Origin: Methanothermobacter sp049720995
Lineage (GTDB): Archaea > Methanobacteriota > Methanobacteria > Methanobacteriales > Methanothermobacteraceae
DNA: 64,000 bases
Reading direction: 5' to 3'
NCBI RefSeq assembly: GCF_049720995.1
Contig: NZ_JBNASF010000002.1
Span: forward strand, 62,001 to 126,000
Shown here piece by piece: positions 16,572 to 25,480 of the stretch. Made by a program: the position numbers and the translations under genes. Numbering within the stretch: the stretch's first letter is position 1; every line of letters begins with the position of its first letter. Under the pieces are notes generated by a model. It was given only the letters and a program-made list of their open reading frames with translations, was not told the DNA's origin and did no database searches.

Positions 16572-17900
16572 ATGCTTGGAAATCTGGGCAGGAGTCTCAG
16601 TAAAACTATGAAAAAACTGGCAGGGATGACCATAGTTGATGAGGAGGTCGTGAAGGAGGTCATTAAGGATATACAGAGGGCCCTGATCCAGTCTGACGTT
16701 AACATAAAACTTGTATTTAATCTTTCAAAATCAATAGAGGAGCGGGCTCTTAACGAGGAGCCTCCGAAGGGGATAACACCCAAGGAGCACATCATAAGCA
16801 TAGTATACGAGGAGATGGTTAAGCTCCTTGGTGAAAGGTCCCATGAACTGAAGATAGAGGAGAAACCCTACAGGATACTCTTCCTTGGGCTCCAGGGAAG
16901 CGGTAAAACAACAACCATAGGTAAACTTGCAAGGTACCTGCGCAAGAAAGGTTTCACCGTTGGTGTGGTCTGTACCGACACCTGGAGACCCGCGGCCTTT
17001 GAACAGCTGAAGCAGTACACAGAGGGCCAGGATATCAGTGTCTACGGGGACCCTGAAAACAAAAACGCCCTTGAACTTGCAGAGAAGGGGCTCGAAAAGT
17101 TTCAGAAAAAGGATGTTATCATATTTGACACCGCAGGAAGGCACAAGGAGGAGAAGGACCTCCTCAGGGAAATGGAGGAACTCTCAGCCGTCATTAAACC
17201 CCATGAAGCCATACTGGTAATTGATGGGACGATTGGTCAGCAGGCAAGGGAGCAGGCCCTTGCATTCAGGGAGGCCACAGATATCGGGTCAATAATCGTT
17301 ACAAAGCTTGATGGGTCGGCCAAGGGTGGGGGTGCCCTCTCAGCGGTTGCAGAGATTGGTGCCCCCATAAGGTTCATAGGTACCGGAGAGAGGATAGATG
17401 ACCTGGAGGTCTTCGACCCTGAAAGGTTCATATCAAGGCTTCTTGGAATGGGGGACCTCAAAAGTCTCCTTGAAAAGGTTGAGGAGGTTTCAGAGGAGGA
17501 ACTTGCTGAGGAATCCCTTGACGCCATACTATCCGGGAAGTTCACTCTTAAGGATATGAGGGTCCAGTTTGAGATGATGGGTAAGATGGGGCCCCTGCAG
17601 CAGGTCATGAACATGCTCCCTGGTGTCGGGAAACTCCCCAAGGATGCCACAAAGATGACTGAGGAAACCATAAGGAAGTACCTTATCATAATGGACTCTA
17701 TGACAGATGAGGAACTGGAAAAACCCGATATAATCAAGCAATCCAGGATCAGAAGGATATCAAGGGGTTCAGGCACCCGGAACGAGGATGTCAAGGAACT
17801 TTTAAAGTACTACAGGGTAACCAGGAAGGCCATGAAGGGCCTTGGCAGGAGAAAGATGGGGGGACCCATGGGTCAGCTGATGAGGCAGTTCATGAGGTAG
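16572..17900 (+). CDS. srp54: Signal recognition particle 54 kDa protein
   Basis: GTPase of the signal recognition particle that binds signal sequences and SRP RNA. The 442 residues comprise a helical N domain (about 1-95), a G domain with FLGLQGSGKTTTIGKLA, DTWRPAAFEQL, IFDTAGRHKEE and TKLDGSAKGG, and a Met-rich M domain from about residue 300 (FEMMGKMGPLQQVMNMLPG). GCAGGTGA precedes the ATG. Pus10 follows 27 bp later. Confidence 0.98.
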   Translation: MLGNLGRSLSKTMKKLAGMTIVDEEVVKEVIKDIQRALIQSDVNIKLVFNLSKSIEERALNEEPPKGITPKEHIISIVYEEMVKLLGERSHELKIEEKPYRILFLGLQGSGKTTTIGKLARYLRKKGFTVGVVCTDTWRPAAFEQLKQYTEGQDISVYGDPENKNALELAEKGLEKFQKKDVIIFDTAGRHKEEKDLLREMEELSAVIKPHEAILVIDGTIGQQAREQALAFREATDIGSIIVTKLDGSAKGGGALSAVAEIGAPIRFIGTGERIDDLEVFDPERFISRLLGMGDLKSLLEKVEEVSEEELAEESLDAILSGKFTLKDMRVQFEMMGKMGPLQQVMNMLPGVGKLPKDATKMTEETIRKYLIIMDSMTDEELEKPDIIKQSRIRRISRGSGTRNEDVKELLKYYRVTRKAMKGLGRRKMGGPMGQLMRQFMR

Positions 17901-17927
17901 ATCTGATTTAAACCAGGAGAATGGAAA

Positions 17928-19136
17928 ATGGATGTTCAGAAAAGACTTGATGCCATCCTGGATATCACAGACTCAAAAATATGTCCCCCCTGCCTTGGAA
18001 GACGTTTCTCTGACGTCATGGAGGGGCCGGGAAATCGTCTGAGGGGTGAAAGGCTTGTTGAAAAATTTTCACTCCAGCTGGAAGGTCCCTGCATGGTATG
18101 TGGCGATGTGTTCGAGAGGCTCGATGAGGCTGCCCTGAGGGTTGGGGAGAAGGTGGATGACCTCAACCTTGAGTACTCCTCGGTACTTGTGGGTACAAGG
18201 ATCCCTGATGATGTGCTCAGAATTGATGAAGAGATAAACAGGCGCCTTGAAATCCGGGTGGAGGGTATCAAGAGGGAGTTGAACCGTGAACTCGGCAAGA
18301 GGGTCACCTCCATCCTCAGCTGTGGTGCGGATTTTGAATCACCGGACCTTGTAATAACGGTTGATCTGAGGGGAGAAATAGGGGTCCATGTTCAGATAAA
18401 CCCCATCTTCATTGAGGGACGATACCGTAAACTTGTCCGTGGGATACCCCAGACAAGGTGGCCCTGCAGGAGCTGCCGTGGGAGGGGGTGCCGCAGGTGT
18501 GATTATACCGGTAAAATGTACCCCACATCGGTGGAGGAGCTCATATCAGAACCGGTCCTTGAGGCGACAGGGGGAAGTGACAGCAAGTTCCATGGTTCTG
18601 GCAGGGAGGATGTGGATGTGCGAATGCTTGGAACCGGAAGACCCTTTGTACTGGAGATAAAGGAGCCAGCAGTCCGCACAATAGATCTAAGGGCACTGGA
18701 GGATGAAATAAACAAAAAAGCCATGGGCATGGTTGAGGTGGCTGATCTGAGGTTCTCCTCAAGGAACAGAAAGGTGGAACTAAAGGAGTCATCAAGGAAA
18801 AAATACAAGGTCTACCGTGCCATTGTTGAACTCGGAGGTACCGTGTCTGATGAGGACCTGGTAAAGCTTGAGAAACTTGACCTGATAAGGCAGAGGACAC
18901 CGCTGAGGGTTTCACACAGAAGAGCTGACAGGATCAGAGAACGGAGAGTCCTTGACATATCCTGGAAGCCCATTGAAGATCACCTGGAACTCATAATAAA
19001 GGCGGAGGGTGGACTGTACATAAAGGAACTTATCTCAGGGGACTCGGGTCGTACAGAACCCAGTGTGAGCAGTGTCCTGGGTGTACCTGCAAGGTGCGCC
19101 AGTCTTGATGTCCTTGAGGTCGGAGAGGTCACATGA
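17928..19136 (+). CDS. pus10: tRNA pseudouridine synthase Pus10
   Basis: Forms pseudouridine 54 and/or 55 in the tRNA T-loop of archaea. The 402 residues have an N-terminal zinc module (KICPPCLGRRFS; GPCMVCGDVF), a THUMP-like region, a second Cys set (WPCRSCRGRGCRRCDYTGK) and the catalytic region with HGSGREDVDVRMLGTGRPF, which includes the catalytic Asp. The C-terminus ends in GGLYIKELISGDSGRTEPSV. It lies between srp54 and L21e. Confidence 0.95.
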   Translation: MDVQKRLDAILDITDSKICPPCLGRRFSDVMEGPGNRLRGERLVEKFSLQLEGPCMVCGDVFERLDEAALRVGEKVDDLNLEYSSVLVGTRIPDDVLRIDEEINRRLEIRVEGIKRELNRELGKRVTSILSCGADFESPDLVITVDLRGEIGVHVQINPIFIEGRYRKLVRGIPQTRWPCRSCRGRGCRRCDYTGKMYPTSVEELISEPVLEATGGSDSKFHGSGREDVDVRMLGTGRPFVLEIKEPAVRTIDLRALEDEINKKAMGMVEVADLRFSSRNRKVELKESSRKKYKVYRAIVELGGTVSDEDLVKLEKLDLIRQRTPLRVSHRRADRIRERRVLDISWKPIEDHLELIIKAEGGLYIKELISGDSGRTEPSVSSVLGVPARCASLDVLEVGEVT

Positions 19137-19326
19137 GGAATCCTTCTGACCCCGAAGTCAGGGCTGATGATGATCTACCCTTCAACTGAGAGATCCCTCC
19201 TGACCCTTAGGAAAAATATATATTTATGGAAATGTTAAATACAGAACTTATAAGTTTAGATGTCTGATTCTTGTAAGGTTTTAATGACTGTTACAAGCCA
19301 TCACAGGCTTTTATGGAGGTTAAAAA

Positions 19327-19617
19327 ATGAGAAGATCAAGAGGTTTCAGAAGTAAAACAAGACACAAGCTTCAGAAGGTTAAAAGGCCTGGAAGATCAAA
19401 CCCGATAACGAGGAAGATCCAGAGCTTCAGTGAGGGTGACCTTGTACACATAATAATAGATCCAAGCATACACAGGGGCCAGCCCCACCCCCGCTTCCAT
19501 GGTAAAACAGGCCGTGTTGCCGGTATGATGGGCAGATCATATGTTGTTGCCATAAGGGATGGTAACAAGGAGAAACAGCTTGTTGTGAGGCCGGAACACC
19601 TTCAGATGCAAGAGTGA
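19327..19617 (+). CDS. rpl21e: Ribosomal protein L21e
   Basis: The 96 residues are the archaeal L21e: basic N-terminus (MRRSRGFRSKTRHKL), then SEGDLVHIIIDPSIHRGQPH and the SH3-like RFHGKTGRVAGMMGRSYVV. The 190-bp upstream gap holds TATA-like boxes (19212-19229; CTTATAAG near 19247). GGAGGT precedes the ATG. Confidence 0.97.
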   Translation: MRRSRGFRSKTRHKLQKVKRPGRSNPITRKIQSFSEGDLVHIIIDPSIHRGQPHPRFHGKTGRVAGMMGRSYVVAIRDGNKEKQLVVRPEHLQMQE

Positions 19618-19622
19618 TTCCC

Positions 19623-19964
19623 ATGATAGGGAAAAAGGTTCTGGAAAGTGAACCTGTTTCTATGGCAGAGGTTAAGGAGATACTTGAAAAATTCGGGGAA
19701 GAACATGAGCTCACCTACGAGCAGAACCTTGTCCTGGACCATGTAACCCGCTTTTCAAGGCTTGACCCTGAAAACGGCAGGAGCCTCATTGAGGAACTTA
19801 TGGGTATCCCCAACATAAAAAGGAGGCATGCTGTCAAGATCGCAGATATCATGCCTGTGGACCTATCTGACCTCCGTTTAATCTTTGCCAAGGAAAGGGT
19901 CCCCATAAAGGCAGAGGACCTGCCAGGCATACTCGAGGTAATAGATAAATACCGGGTCGAATAA
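19623..19964 (+). CDS. rpoF: DNA-directed RNA polymerase subunit F (Rpb4-like)
   Basis: Stalk subunit that pairs with subunit E. ATG 19623 is preferred (GTGAT five bases upstream; 113 residues); GTG 19614 would overlap the L21e stop. The protein is helical with VSMAEVKEILEKFGEEHELT, LIEELMGIPNIKRRHAVKIA and MPVDLSDLRLIFAKERV, as in archaeal RpoF, which commonly follows L21e. Confidence 0.95.
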   Translation: MIGKKVLESEPVSMAEVKEILEKFGEEHELTYEQNLVLDHVTRFSRLDPENGRSLIEELMGIPNIKRRHAVKIADIMPVDLSDLRLIFAKERVPIKAEDLPGILEVIDKYRVE

Positions 19965-20004
19965 AAATAATATCTGACCTGAATAAATTAGAGTATGTGA
20001 TTTC

Positions 20005-20586
20005 ATGGAAGAGTACGCTATCATACTGGATTACCTTCCACTTGGTTACGTGAGTGAAGGTTTCGGTACATTCAAGAAGAGGCCTGTTGCCCAGGCCCTG
20101 GGCAGGGACGAGTTCACCCTCCTTGAGTTAACACCCCGGCCAGATGTTGACCTTGAGATTCATGAGGAGGTCTACATAGGTAAGGGTAAAAGGGATAAGA
20201 TAGCCAGGATCAACAAAAGACTCCGGCACAATGAACTCACGGCCACCGCCCGGGTTGAACTGCCCTACGTCATTGAGGAAATAATAAAGTCCAACGAGGA
20301 CAGGTTCGTGCGTTTCTTCAATGAGGCGGGTCCCATAAGCACCAGGCTTCATCAGCTTGAACTTCTTCCAGGAATCGGTAAAAAGCATATGTGGGATATC
20401 CTGAAGGCCCGTGAGGAAAAGCCCTTTGAGAGTTTTGAGGACATAAAGAACAGGGTCCCCATGCTATCAGACCCTGTTAAACTCATAGTCAGGAGGGTCC
20501 TCATGGAACTGGATGTTGAGGGCGCCAAGCGGGGAAAAAGGAAGTACACAATATTCACAAGACCTCCCCAGAAGAAGAGGGACTGA
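20005..20586 (+). CDS. DUF655 family protein with helix-hairpin-helix
   Basis: The 193 residues match DUF655: EYAIILDYLPLGYVSEG at the N-terminus, a small beta domain, then LELLPGIGKKHMWDILKARE, a helix-hairpin-helix nucleic-acid-binding motif (about residues 117-137), and a basic tail (KRGKRKYTIFTRPPQKKRD). GTGAT lies before the ATG. The order L21e-RpoF-DUF655-KsgA is common in archaea and points to a role in rRNA or ribosome work, but none is proven. Confidence 0.88.
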   Translation: MEEYAIILDYLPLGYVSEGFGTFKKRPVAQALGRDEFTLLELTPRPDVDLEIHEEVYIGKGKRDKIARINKRLRHNELTATARVELPYVIEEIIKSNEDRFVRFFNEAGPISTRLHQLELLPGIGKKHMWDILKAREEKPFESFEDIKNRVPMLSDPVKLIVRRVLMELDVEGAKRGKRKYTIFTRPPQKKRD

Positions 20587-20612
20587 TTTTAACCCAATAA
20601 CCACTTTATTTT

Positions 20613-21434
20613 ATGACGGGACTCTACAGAGAGACAAGGGACGTTCTGAGAAGGTACGGTGTCAGGCTCAGAAGGAGTCTGGGGCAGAATTACCTTGTTG
20701 ATGACGGTAAGAGGCAGCGAATACTGGAATATGCTGACCTGGGGCCAGATGATCATGTCCTGGAGATAGGGGCAGGCATAGGTACACTGACACTCCCCAT
20801 GGCAGAACTTGCAGGTCATGTTACTGCAATCGAAAGCGACCCATTCATTGCAGGGATCCTTGCCGATAGAGTAAAGGGGGATAATGTGGATATAATTGTG
20901 GGCGACGCCCTTAAGGTTGACCTTCCCGGCTTCAACAAGGTGGTATCCAACCTGCCCTACCAGATATCATCCCCTGTAACCTTCAGGCTGCTGCAGCATG
21001 AATTCAAGCTGGGGGTCCTCATGTACCAGAAGGAATTTGCTGAAAGGATGGTTGCAGAGCCGGGTACACGGGATTACTCAAGGCTCTCTGTAATGCTGCA
21101 CTTCCTTGCAGAGGTCCAGATAGTTGACCACCTCAAACCAGGCTGTTTTTTCCCGAGACCCCGTGTTGACTCTGCGGTTGTGACCGTCAGGCCCACGGGA
21201 TTCAGGCTCCCGGCACTTTTTGAGGATGTGTGCCGTGCCCTCTTCCAGCACAGAAAGAAAAAAACCGCCAAGTCACTCAGGGAGTCATTTCACGAGATAA
21301 AAGCCGACCTGAACTTCAAAGAGGTTCTGGATGTTCTTCCATCTGAGATACTTGAGAAGAGGGTCTTTCAGCTGCAGCCAGGGGAGATACTCCAAATAGC
21401 GGAACGCATGGAGGAACTCTCAGCACCCTCATGA
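20613..21434 (+). CDS. rsmA: 16S rRNA dimethyladenosine transferase (KsgA/Dim1)
   Basis: Dimethylates two adjacent adenosines in the 3' hairpin of 16S rRNA with SAM. The 273 residues contain LGQNYLVDDGK, the SAM loop LEIGAGIGTLT, acidic IESDPFI and the catalytic NLPYQISSP. The C-terminal helical domain (HRKKKTAKSLRESF) is as expected. No clear ribosome site precedes the ATG. It ends the run that starts at srp54. Confidence 0.97.
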   Translation: MTGLYRETRDVLRRYGVRLRRSLGQNYLVDDGKRQRILEYADLGPDDHVLEIGAGIGTLTLPMAELAGHVTAIESDPFIAGILADRVKGDNVDIIVGDALKVDLPGFNKVVSNLPYQISSPVTFRLLQHEFKLGVLMYQKEFAERMVAEPGTRDYSRLSVMLHFLAEVQIVDHLKPGCFFPRPRVDSAVVTVRPTGFRLPALFEDVCRALFQHRKKKTAKSLRESFHEIKADLNFKEVLDVLPSEILEKRVFQLQPGEILQIAERMEELSAPS

Positions 21435-21504
21435 TCACTGTGAACCCACAGGAAGTGCAGCCCCATCATGGAAAAATATAAATATTATGTAAATTATTTT
21501 TTAC

Positions 21505-21945
21505 ATGGTGGTTGTTTTGATAATAGCAAGACCCGAATGGTTTGGCAGAAGAAAGTATGGTGGCTGGGGAGTCTCGGTGAAAACCTGGCAGGGCGCTGCA
21601 TACCTGGCATCTGTGCTTCTCATCCTTGTAGCGGTTCAGCTCCTGCCCCTCAGCACAATGGCAAGAATATATGTGACAGCCGCATGGCTAGTATTCCTCT
21701 TCCTCGACATGTTTGATGTTATGTGGAAGGTCCAGAGGGATGAGAGGGAATACATCCACGAGGCAATAGCCGAGAGAAACGCAGCCTGGGCCATGATGCC
21801 AGTCCTTGTGGTGGGAATATTCATAGAACTCATATCAAGTTCCCTCAAGGGTGACCCCTATGTGGATCCCATCCCTCTGGTTGCACTGGTTGCAGGGGTT
21901 ATCGCCAAATCAGTGACAAACTACCGCCTGGAGAGGGAAAATTGA
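21505..21945 (+). CDS. Multi-helix membrane protein (DUF2178-like) paired with an XRE regulator
   Basis: The 146 residues contain about four membrane helices (AYLASVLLILVAVQLL; YVTAAWLVFLFLDMF; MMPVLVVGIFIELI; VALVAGVIAKS) and the segment VQRDEREYIHEAIAERNA between helices 2 and 3. DERE-containing membrane proteins of this sort are often followed by a small XRE regulator, as here (overlap TTGA). TTG 21517, with GGTGG upstream, is an alternative start. Family assignment is tentative. Confidence 0.65.
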   Translation: MVVVLIIARPEWFGRRKYGGWGVSVKTWQGAAYLASVLLILVAVQLLPLSTMARIYVTAAWLVFLFLDMFDVMWKVQRDEREYIHEAIAERNAAWAMMPVLVVGIFIELISSSLKGDPYVDPIPLVALVAGVIAKSVTNYRLEREN

Positions 21946-22145
21946 AAACCCTGATAAGGGAATACAGAAATAAACTTGGACTCACCCAGGAGGAACTGGC
22001 AGAAATGGTGGGGGTTACAAGGCAGACCATAATAGCCCTTGAGAGGGGGCGCTACAACCCATCCCTCATCCTGGCCCACAGGATCACAAGGGCCCTCATG
22101 GGGGAACACATCGAGGATGTATTCATCCTTGATGAGGATGGTTGA
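21942..22145 (+). CDS. Small XRE/Cro-type transcriptional regulator
   Basis: The 67 residues are one helix-turn-helix: REYRNKLGLTQEELAEMVGV then TRQTIIALERGRYNPSL, with the short C-terminal EDVFILDEDG common in YozG-like regulators. The TTG start overlaps the membrane-protein stop and is preceded by GGAGAGG. It probably autoregulates the two-gene unit; nothing shows a toxin. Confidence 0.85.
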   Translation: MKTLIREYRNKLGLTQEELAEMVGVTRQTIIALERGRYNPSLILAHRITRALMGEHIEDVFILDEDG

Positions 22146-22146
22146 A

Positions 22147-22740
22147 ATGATAAGGTATGGTGATCTGAAAATCGAAACATGCAGGGACGTGTATGAACCT
22201 GCAGAGGACACCTTCCTCCTTGCAGATAACCTTGATGTTGGGGAGGGTGAAAGGGTCCTTGAAATAGGCACCGGTACGGGGCTGGTTGCCATAAAGGCCT
22301 CAGAGAAGGCCGATGTGACTGCAACTGATATAAACCCTGCCGCAATTGAATGTGCCCGGAAAAACGCTGCCCTGAATGGTTCCAGGTTAAGGTTGCTCCA
22401 GGGCGACCTCTTTGACCCTGTGAGGGGTGAGAAATTCGATGTTATACTCTTCAACACCCCCTACCTCCCTGTGGGTGAGGATGATTTCACAGGTGACCCC
22501 CTGGACCTTGCCTGGAATGGGGGGCCCGACGGGAGGAGGGTTATAGACCGCTTCCTGGATGATGTGGCTGAACATCTGAAGCCCGGTGGAAGAATCCAGC
22601 TTGTTCAATCCTCACTCTCAGACACCCGGAGGACACTTGAAAGGCTTCGGAGTCTGGGTTTTGATGCGGAGGTTGCTGCAAGTGAAAGGTACTTCTTTGA
22701 GGAGATAGTCATTATAAGGGCCGTTATGAATGAGGGCTAG
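22147..22740 (+). CDS. HemK/PrmC-type N5-glutamine methyltransferase (aMtq2-like)
   Basis: SAM-dependent methyltransferase of 197 residues: VYEPAEDTFLLADNL, the SAM loop VLEIGTGTGLVAIKA, ATDINPAAIECARKN and the active-site motif NTPYLP (NPPY in most relatives, here Asn-Thr-Pro-Tyr). Its short form without an N-terminal domain matches archaeal/eukaryotic Mtq2, which methylates the release factor Gln in GGQ. An in-frame ATG at 22138 is an alternative. The gene overlaps dapF by 4 bp tail to tail. Confidence 0.85.
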   Translation: MIRYGDLKIETCRDVYEPAEDTFLLADNLDVGEGERVLEIGTGTGLVAIKASEKADVTATDINPAAIECARKNAALNGSRLRLLQGDLFDPVRGEKFDVILFNTPYLPVGEDDFTGDPLDLAWNGGPDGRRVIDRFLDDVAEHLKPGGRIQLVQSSLSDTRRTLERLRSLGFDAEVAASERYFFEEIVIIRAVMNEG

Positions 22741-23609
22741 GGATCCCTCACGAGTATCCCATCGAACACAAGGACCGCATCACCCTCCATGTAGGCCCCC
22801 AGATCTGTACCCTCCTGGTAGACGTCTATTTTCAGTTCACCTCCAGGTAGATGCACCAGGACGCTATCATCCAGTTTTTCAAGTTTAACCCCTGCAATCA
22901 CACTGGCGGTGGCACCTGTTCCACAGGCCATTGTTGGTCCGGCGCCCCTCTCCCAGGTTACCATGATGATTTCAGATGGATCAACCACCTCAACAAAGTG
23001 CACGTTGATCCTCTCAGGGAACAGGGGGTGATTCTCTATTGCAGGTCCAAGCCGCTCCAGGTCCACCGCCCCTGTATCATCCACAAATATCACCGCATGG
23101 GGATTCCCGACGCTCAGGGCTGTGAGCTTGATATCCTCACCCTCAACCGGGAGGAAACGATCTATGAACTCGTATTCCCCCACATCCATGGGTATCCTGT
23201 CTGTCTTGAATGTCGCTGTACCCATATCAACCCTTGAGGAAACCACCGAACCATCATCACCAACCTCAAGCTCCACGGTTTTGATGCCTGCAAGGGTTTC
23301 AACATCAAGTTTTCTCTTTCTCACGATGGCATTGTCGTATACGAACTTTGAGAAGCACCTTATTCCATTACCGCACATCTCTGCCTCGCTTCCATCGGCA
23401 TTGAATATCCTGAACCTTATATCCCCCTCGCCCGCTGCTGGCTGGACAAATATGACGCCATCGGCCCCAATGGAGAATCCCCTGGTGCAGACCTCCCTGA
23501 CGAATTCAGACTTTTTATCCTCGGGTATGCACTCCCGGGTGCTCTCATCTATAACCACATAGTCATTCCCAAGTCCATGCATCTTGGAAAACATTACCAT
23601 CCTCGTCAT
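22737..23609 (-). CDS. dapF: Diaminopimelate epimerase
   Basis: Interconverts LL- and meso-diaminopimelate in lysine synthesis. The 290 residues have both catalytic cysteines in context: AEMCGNGIRCFSKF and TMACGTGATASVIAG, plus KMHGLGNDYVVID at the N-terminus. GAGGT precedes the ATG. It lies 5 bp after lysA, so the last two steps of lysine synthesis are co-transcribed. Lysine is also a component of pseudomurein in this group. Confidence 0.96.
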   Translation of the reverse strand: MTRMVMFSKMHGLGNDYVVIDESTRECIPEDKKSEFVREVCTRGFSIGADGVIFVQPAAGEGDIRFRIFNADGSEAEMCGNGIRCFSKFVYDNAIVRKRKLDVETLAGIKTVELEVGDDGSVVSSRVDMGTATFKTDRIPMDVGEYEFIDRFLPVEGEDIKLTALSVGNPHAVIFVDDTGAVDLERLGPAIENHPLFPERINVHFVEVVDPSEIIMVTWERGAGPTMACGTGATASVIAGVKLEKLDDSVLVHLPGGELKIDVYQEGTDLGAYMEGDAVLVFDGILVRDP

Positions 23610-23614
23610 TCTAT

Positions 23615-24901
23615 CTACCTCTTAAGGAGCCTTCCAGGTACAACCTGCCCTGCGAGTAGATCGGCGAAAGTCTCCCTTCTCCTTACAACCTCGGCTTCAC
23701 CATCCCTCACAAGCACCTCAGCCGGTCTTGGGCGGGAGTTGTACTGGGAGGCCATTGAGAAGGAGTAGGCACCTGCATTCATGATGGCAAGGAGGTCGCC
23801 CTCACTGATCTCAGGCATGGGCCTGTCCCTTGCAAAGAGGTCCCCTGATTCACATACATTTCCTGCTATGTCTATCTTCCCTGAGGGCTCGGCAAGGGGC
23901 CTGTCTGCAACCAGGATGTGGTGGTAGGAGCCATACATGGCCGGCCTCAGCAGCGTGTTGAAGCCCGCGTCAACCCCTGCGAATTTTCTGTAACTCTCCT
24001 TTATGGTGTTAACACGTGTTAGGAGATATGATGCATCCCCAACTATGTACCTTCCAGGCTCAAGGCACATCACAGGCTTTCCCAGACCATAATCAGATAG
24101 TTTATCCTTAAAGAGGCCCGTTATCCTTGATGCGAATTCATCAATATCCAGTGGCTCCTCATCTGGAGTGTATGGTATGCCAAGGCCGCCGCCGAAGTCC
24201 ATGAATTCAAATTCAACCCCTGCCTCCTCATGGACCCTTCCAGCGATATCCATGAGGGACTCAACTGCCATCATGAAGGGCTCCGGATCAAGTATTCCTG
24301 ATCCTATGTGGGCATGTATACCCACGGGTTCAAGACCAAGGTCAAGTGCCAGGCTGTAAACCTCAGGGGCCTCGCTTTCCATGATACCGAACTTGCTCAT
24401 CTCCCCACCGGTGATGCAGTGCTCATGGTGGCCTGCGCCCACCAGGGGGTTGACCCTGAATGATACCTCAAGTCCCTCAGGGGCCATCTCCGCTAGCCTC
24501 AGAAGCTGTGACCTTGAATCAATATTGATCCTCACACCTGCTTCAAGTGCAAACTGCAGCTCATCATCCCTAATATTGTTACCTGTGTAAAGGATCCTTT
24601 CAGGTTCGAAGCCTGCCATGAGGGCTGTGTAGATCTCCCCTGGAGACACCGCATCGATTCCACTGCCCTCCTCCTCCAGTATCCTCATAACCGCGAGGTT
24701 GGTGTTGGCCTTGCATGCGTAGAATACCTGAAAATCTGAATAGTTCCTGGAGAATGCCCTGTGGAGCCTCCTGTAATTGTCCCTTATCCTCATCTCATCC
24801 ATGACATAGAGTGGGGTGCCGTATTCACCTGCCAGATCAACAGCATCGGCGCCCCCAATCACAAGATGTCCCTTATCGTTAACCTCAATATCAGAAAACA
24901 T
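23615..24901 (-). CDS. lysA: Diaminopimelate decarboxylase
   Basis: PLP enzyme of the alanine-racemase fold that makes lysine from meso-DAP. The 428 residues include FYACKANTNLAVMRIL with the PLP lysine, the HAHIGSGILDP loop, EFMDFGGGLGIPY, CLEPGRYIVGDA and GNVCESGDLFARDR. GGAGG lies before the ATG. First gene of lysA-dapF. Confidence 0.97.
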   Translation of the reverse strand: MFSDIEVNDKGHLVIGGADAVDLAGEYGTPLYVMDEMRIRDNYRRLHRAFSRNYSDFQVFYACKANTNLAVMRILEEEGSGIDAVSPGEIYTALMAGFEPERILYTGNNIRDDELQFALEAGVRINIDSRSQLLRLAEMAPEGLEVSFRVNPLVGAGHHEHCITGGEMSKFGIMESEAPEVYSLALDLGLEPVGIHAHIGSGILDPEPFMMAVESLMDIAGRVHEEAGVEFEFMDFGGGLGIPYTPDEEPLDIDEFASRITGLFKDKLSDYGLGKPVMCLEPGRYIVGDASYLLTRVNTIKESYRKFAGVDAGFNTLLRPAMYGSYHHILVADRPLAEPSGKIDIAGNVCESGDLFARDRPMPEISEGDLLAIMNAGAYSFSMASQYNSRPRPAEVLVRDGEAEVVRRRETFADLLAGQVVPGRLLKR

Positions 24902-24985
24902 AACCGATTATCCTCCCAGATTAATTGATGAATCAATCAGATCTTTCATTCAACTGACTAATAAAAGTTCGTGGGATGTGAGAAT

Positions 24986-25393
24986 ATGAAACCATTCATA
25001 CCGGTCGTTAGGGCCCTTATAAGGGGTGATGAGGGTGTTCTCATTCTGAAAAGGTCCGGTGATTCAGCAACAAACCCCTCACTGTGGGAGCTTCCCGGTG
25101 GAAAACCTCATGGTGGTGAAACACTGGATGAGGCACTCTCAAGGGAAGTCTATGAGGAGACAGGCCTTGAAATCAGGCCCCTGCATGTTCTGGGTGCATT
25201 TGAACAGGTTTTCCCTGATAAGGTATCGGTTAATATTGTCTTCTCTGCTGAGTTTAGAGGGGGTGTCCCTCAACTCAGCAGTGAACATGAGGACTGGTGC
25301 TGGTTCAGGTGTGGTAAAATGGACTTTTCACCCTGGCTCCGTGAATTTAAAAATAAAAATCCATGGCTTTTTGAGACAGGCGCAGAACCCTGA
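24986..25393 (+). CDS. Nudix hydrolase (MutT-like)
   Basis: The 135 residues from ATG 24986 (MKPFIPVVRALI) carry a complete Nudix box, LPGGKPHGGETLDEALSREV followed by YEETGLE. A GTG at 24971 would add five residues. The short form and aromatic-rich C-terminus (HEDWCWFRCGKMDFSPW) suggest MutT-like nucleotide or dinucleotide pyrophosphatase activity, substrate unknown. The 3' end with its stop is partly duplicated downstream (see repeat). Confidence 0.8.
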   Translation: MKPFIPVVRALIRGDEGVLILKRSGDSATNPSLWELPGGKPHGGETLDEALSREVYEETGLEIRPLHVLGAFEQVFPDKVSVNIVFSAEFRGGVPQLSSEHEDWCWFRCGKMDFSPWLREFKNKNPWLFETGAEP

Positions 25394-25470
25394 GAAAGCC
25401 TCCTGAACCTGGATGAGCCCTGCAGTGTCATAAGATCACCAATGCAGAACCCTGAGAAAGCCTCCTGAAC
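25382..25470. repeat. Duplicated 27-bp direct repeat spanning a gene end
   Basis: A 27-bp unit, starting GCAGAACCCTGAGAAAGCCT, occurs at 25382-25408 and exactly again at 25444-25470. The first copy includes the stop codon of the Nudix gene; the second lies in the gap before the argD stop. The genes converge here. Confidence 0.9.
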
Positions 25471-25480
25471 TTCAAATGCA

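Noticed and set aside
21505..22145. Toxin-antitoxin pair
   Set aside because: The regulator is an XRE protein, but the partner is a multi-helix membrane protein with no toxin feature, so a toxin-antitoxin call is not supported.
22039..22147. Longer start for the HemK-like methyltransferase
   Set aside because: The extension overlaps the XRE gene in another frame and adds 36 residues unlike the family; ATG 22147 fits better.
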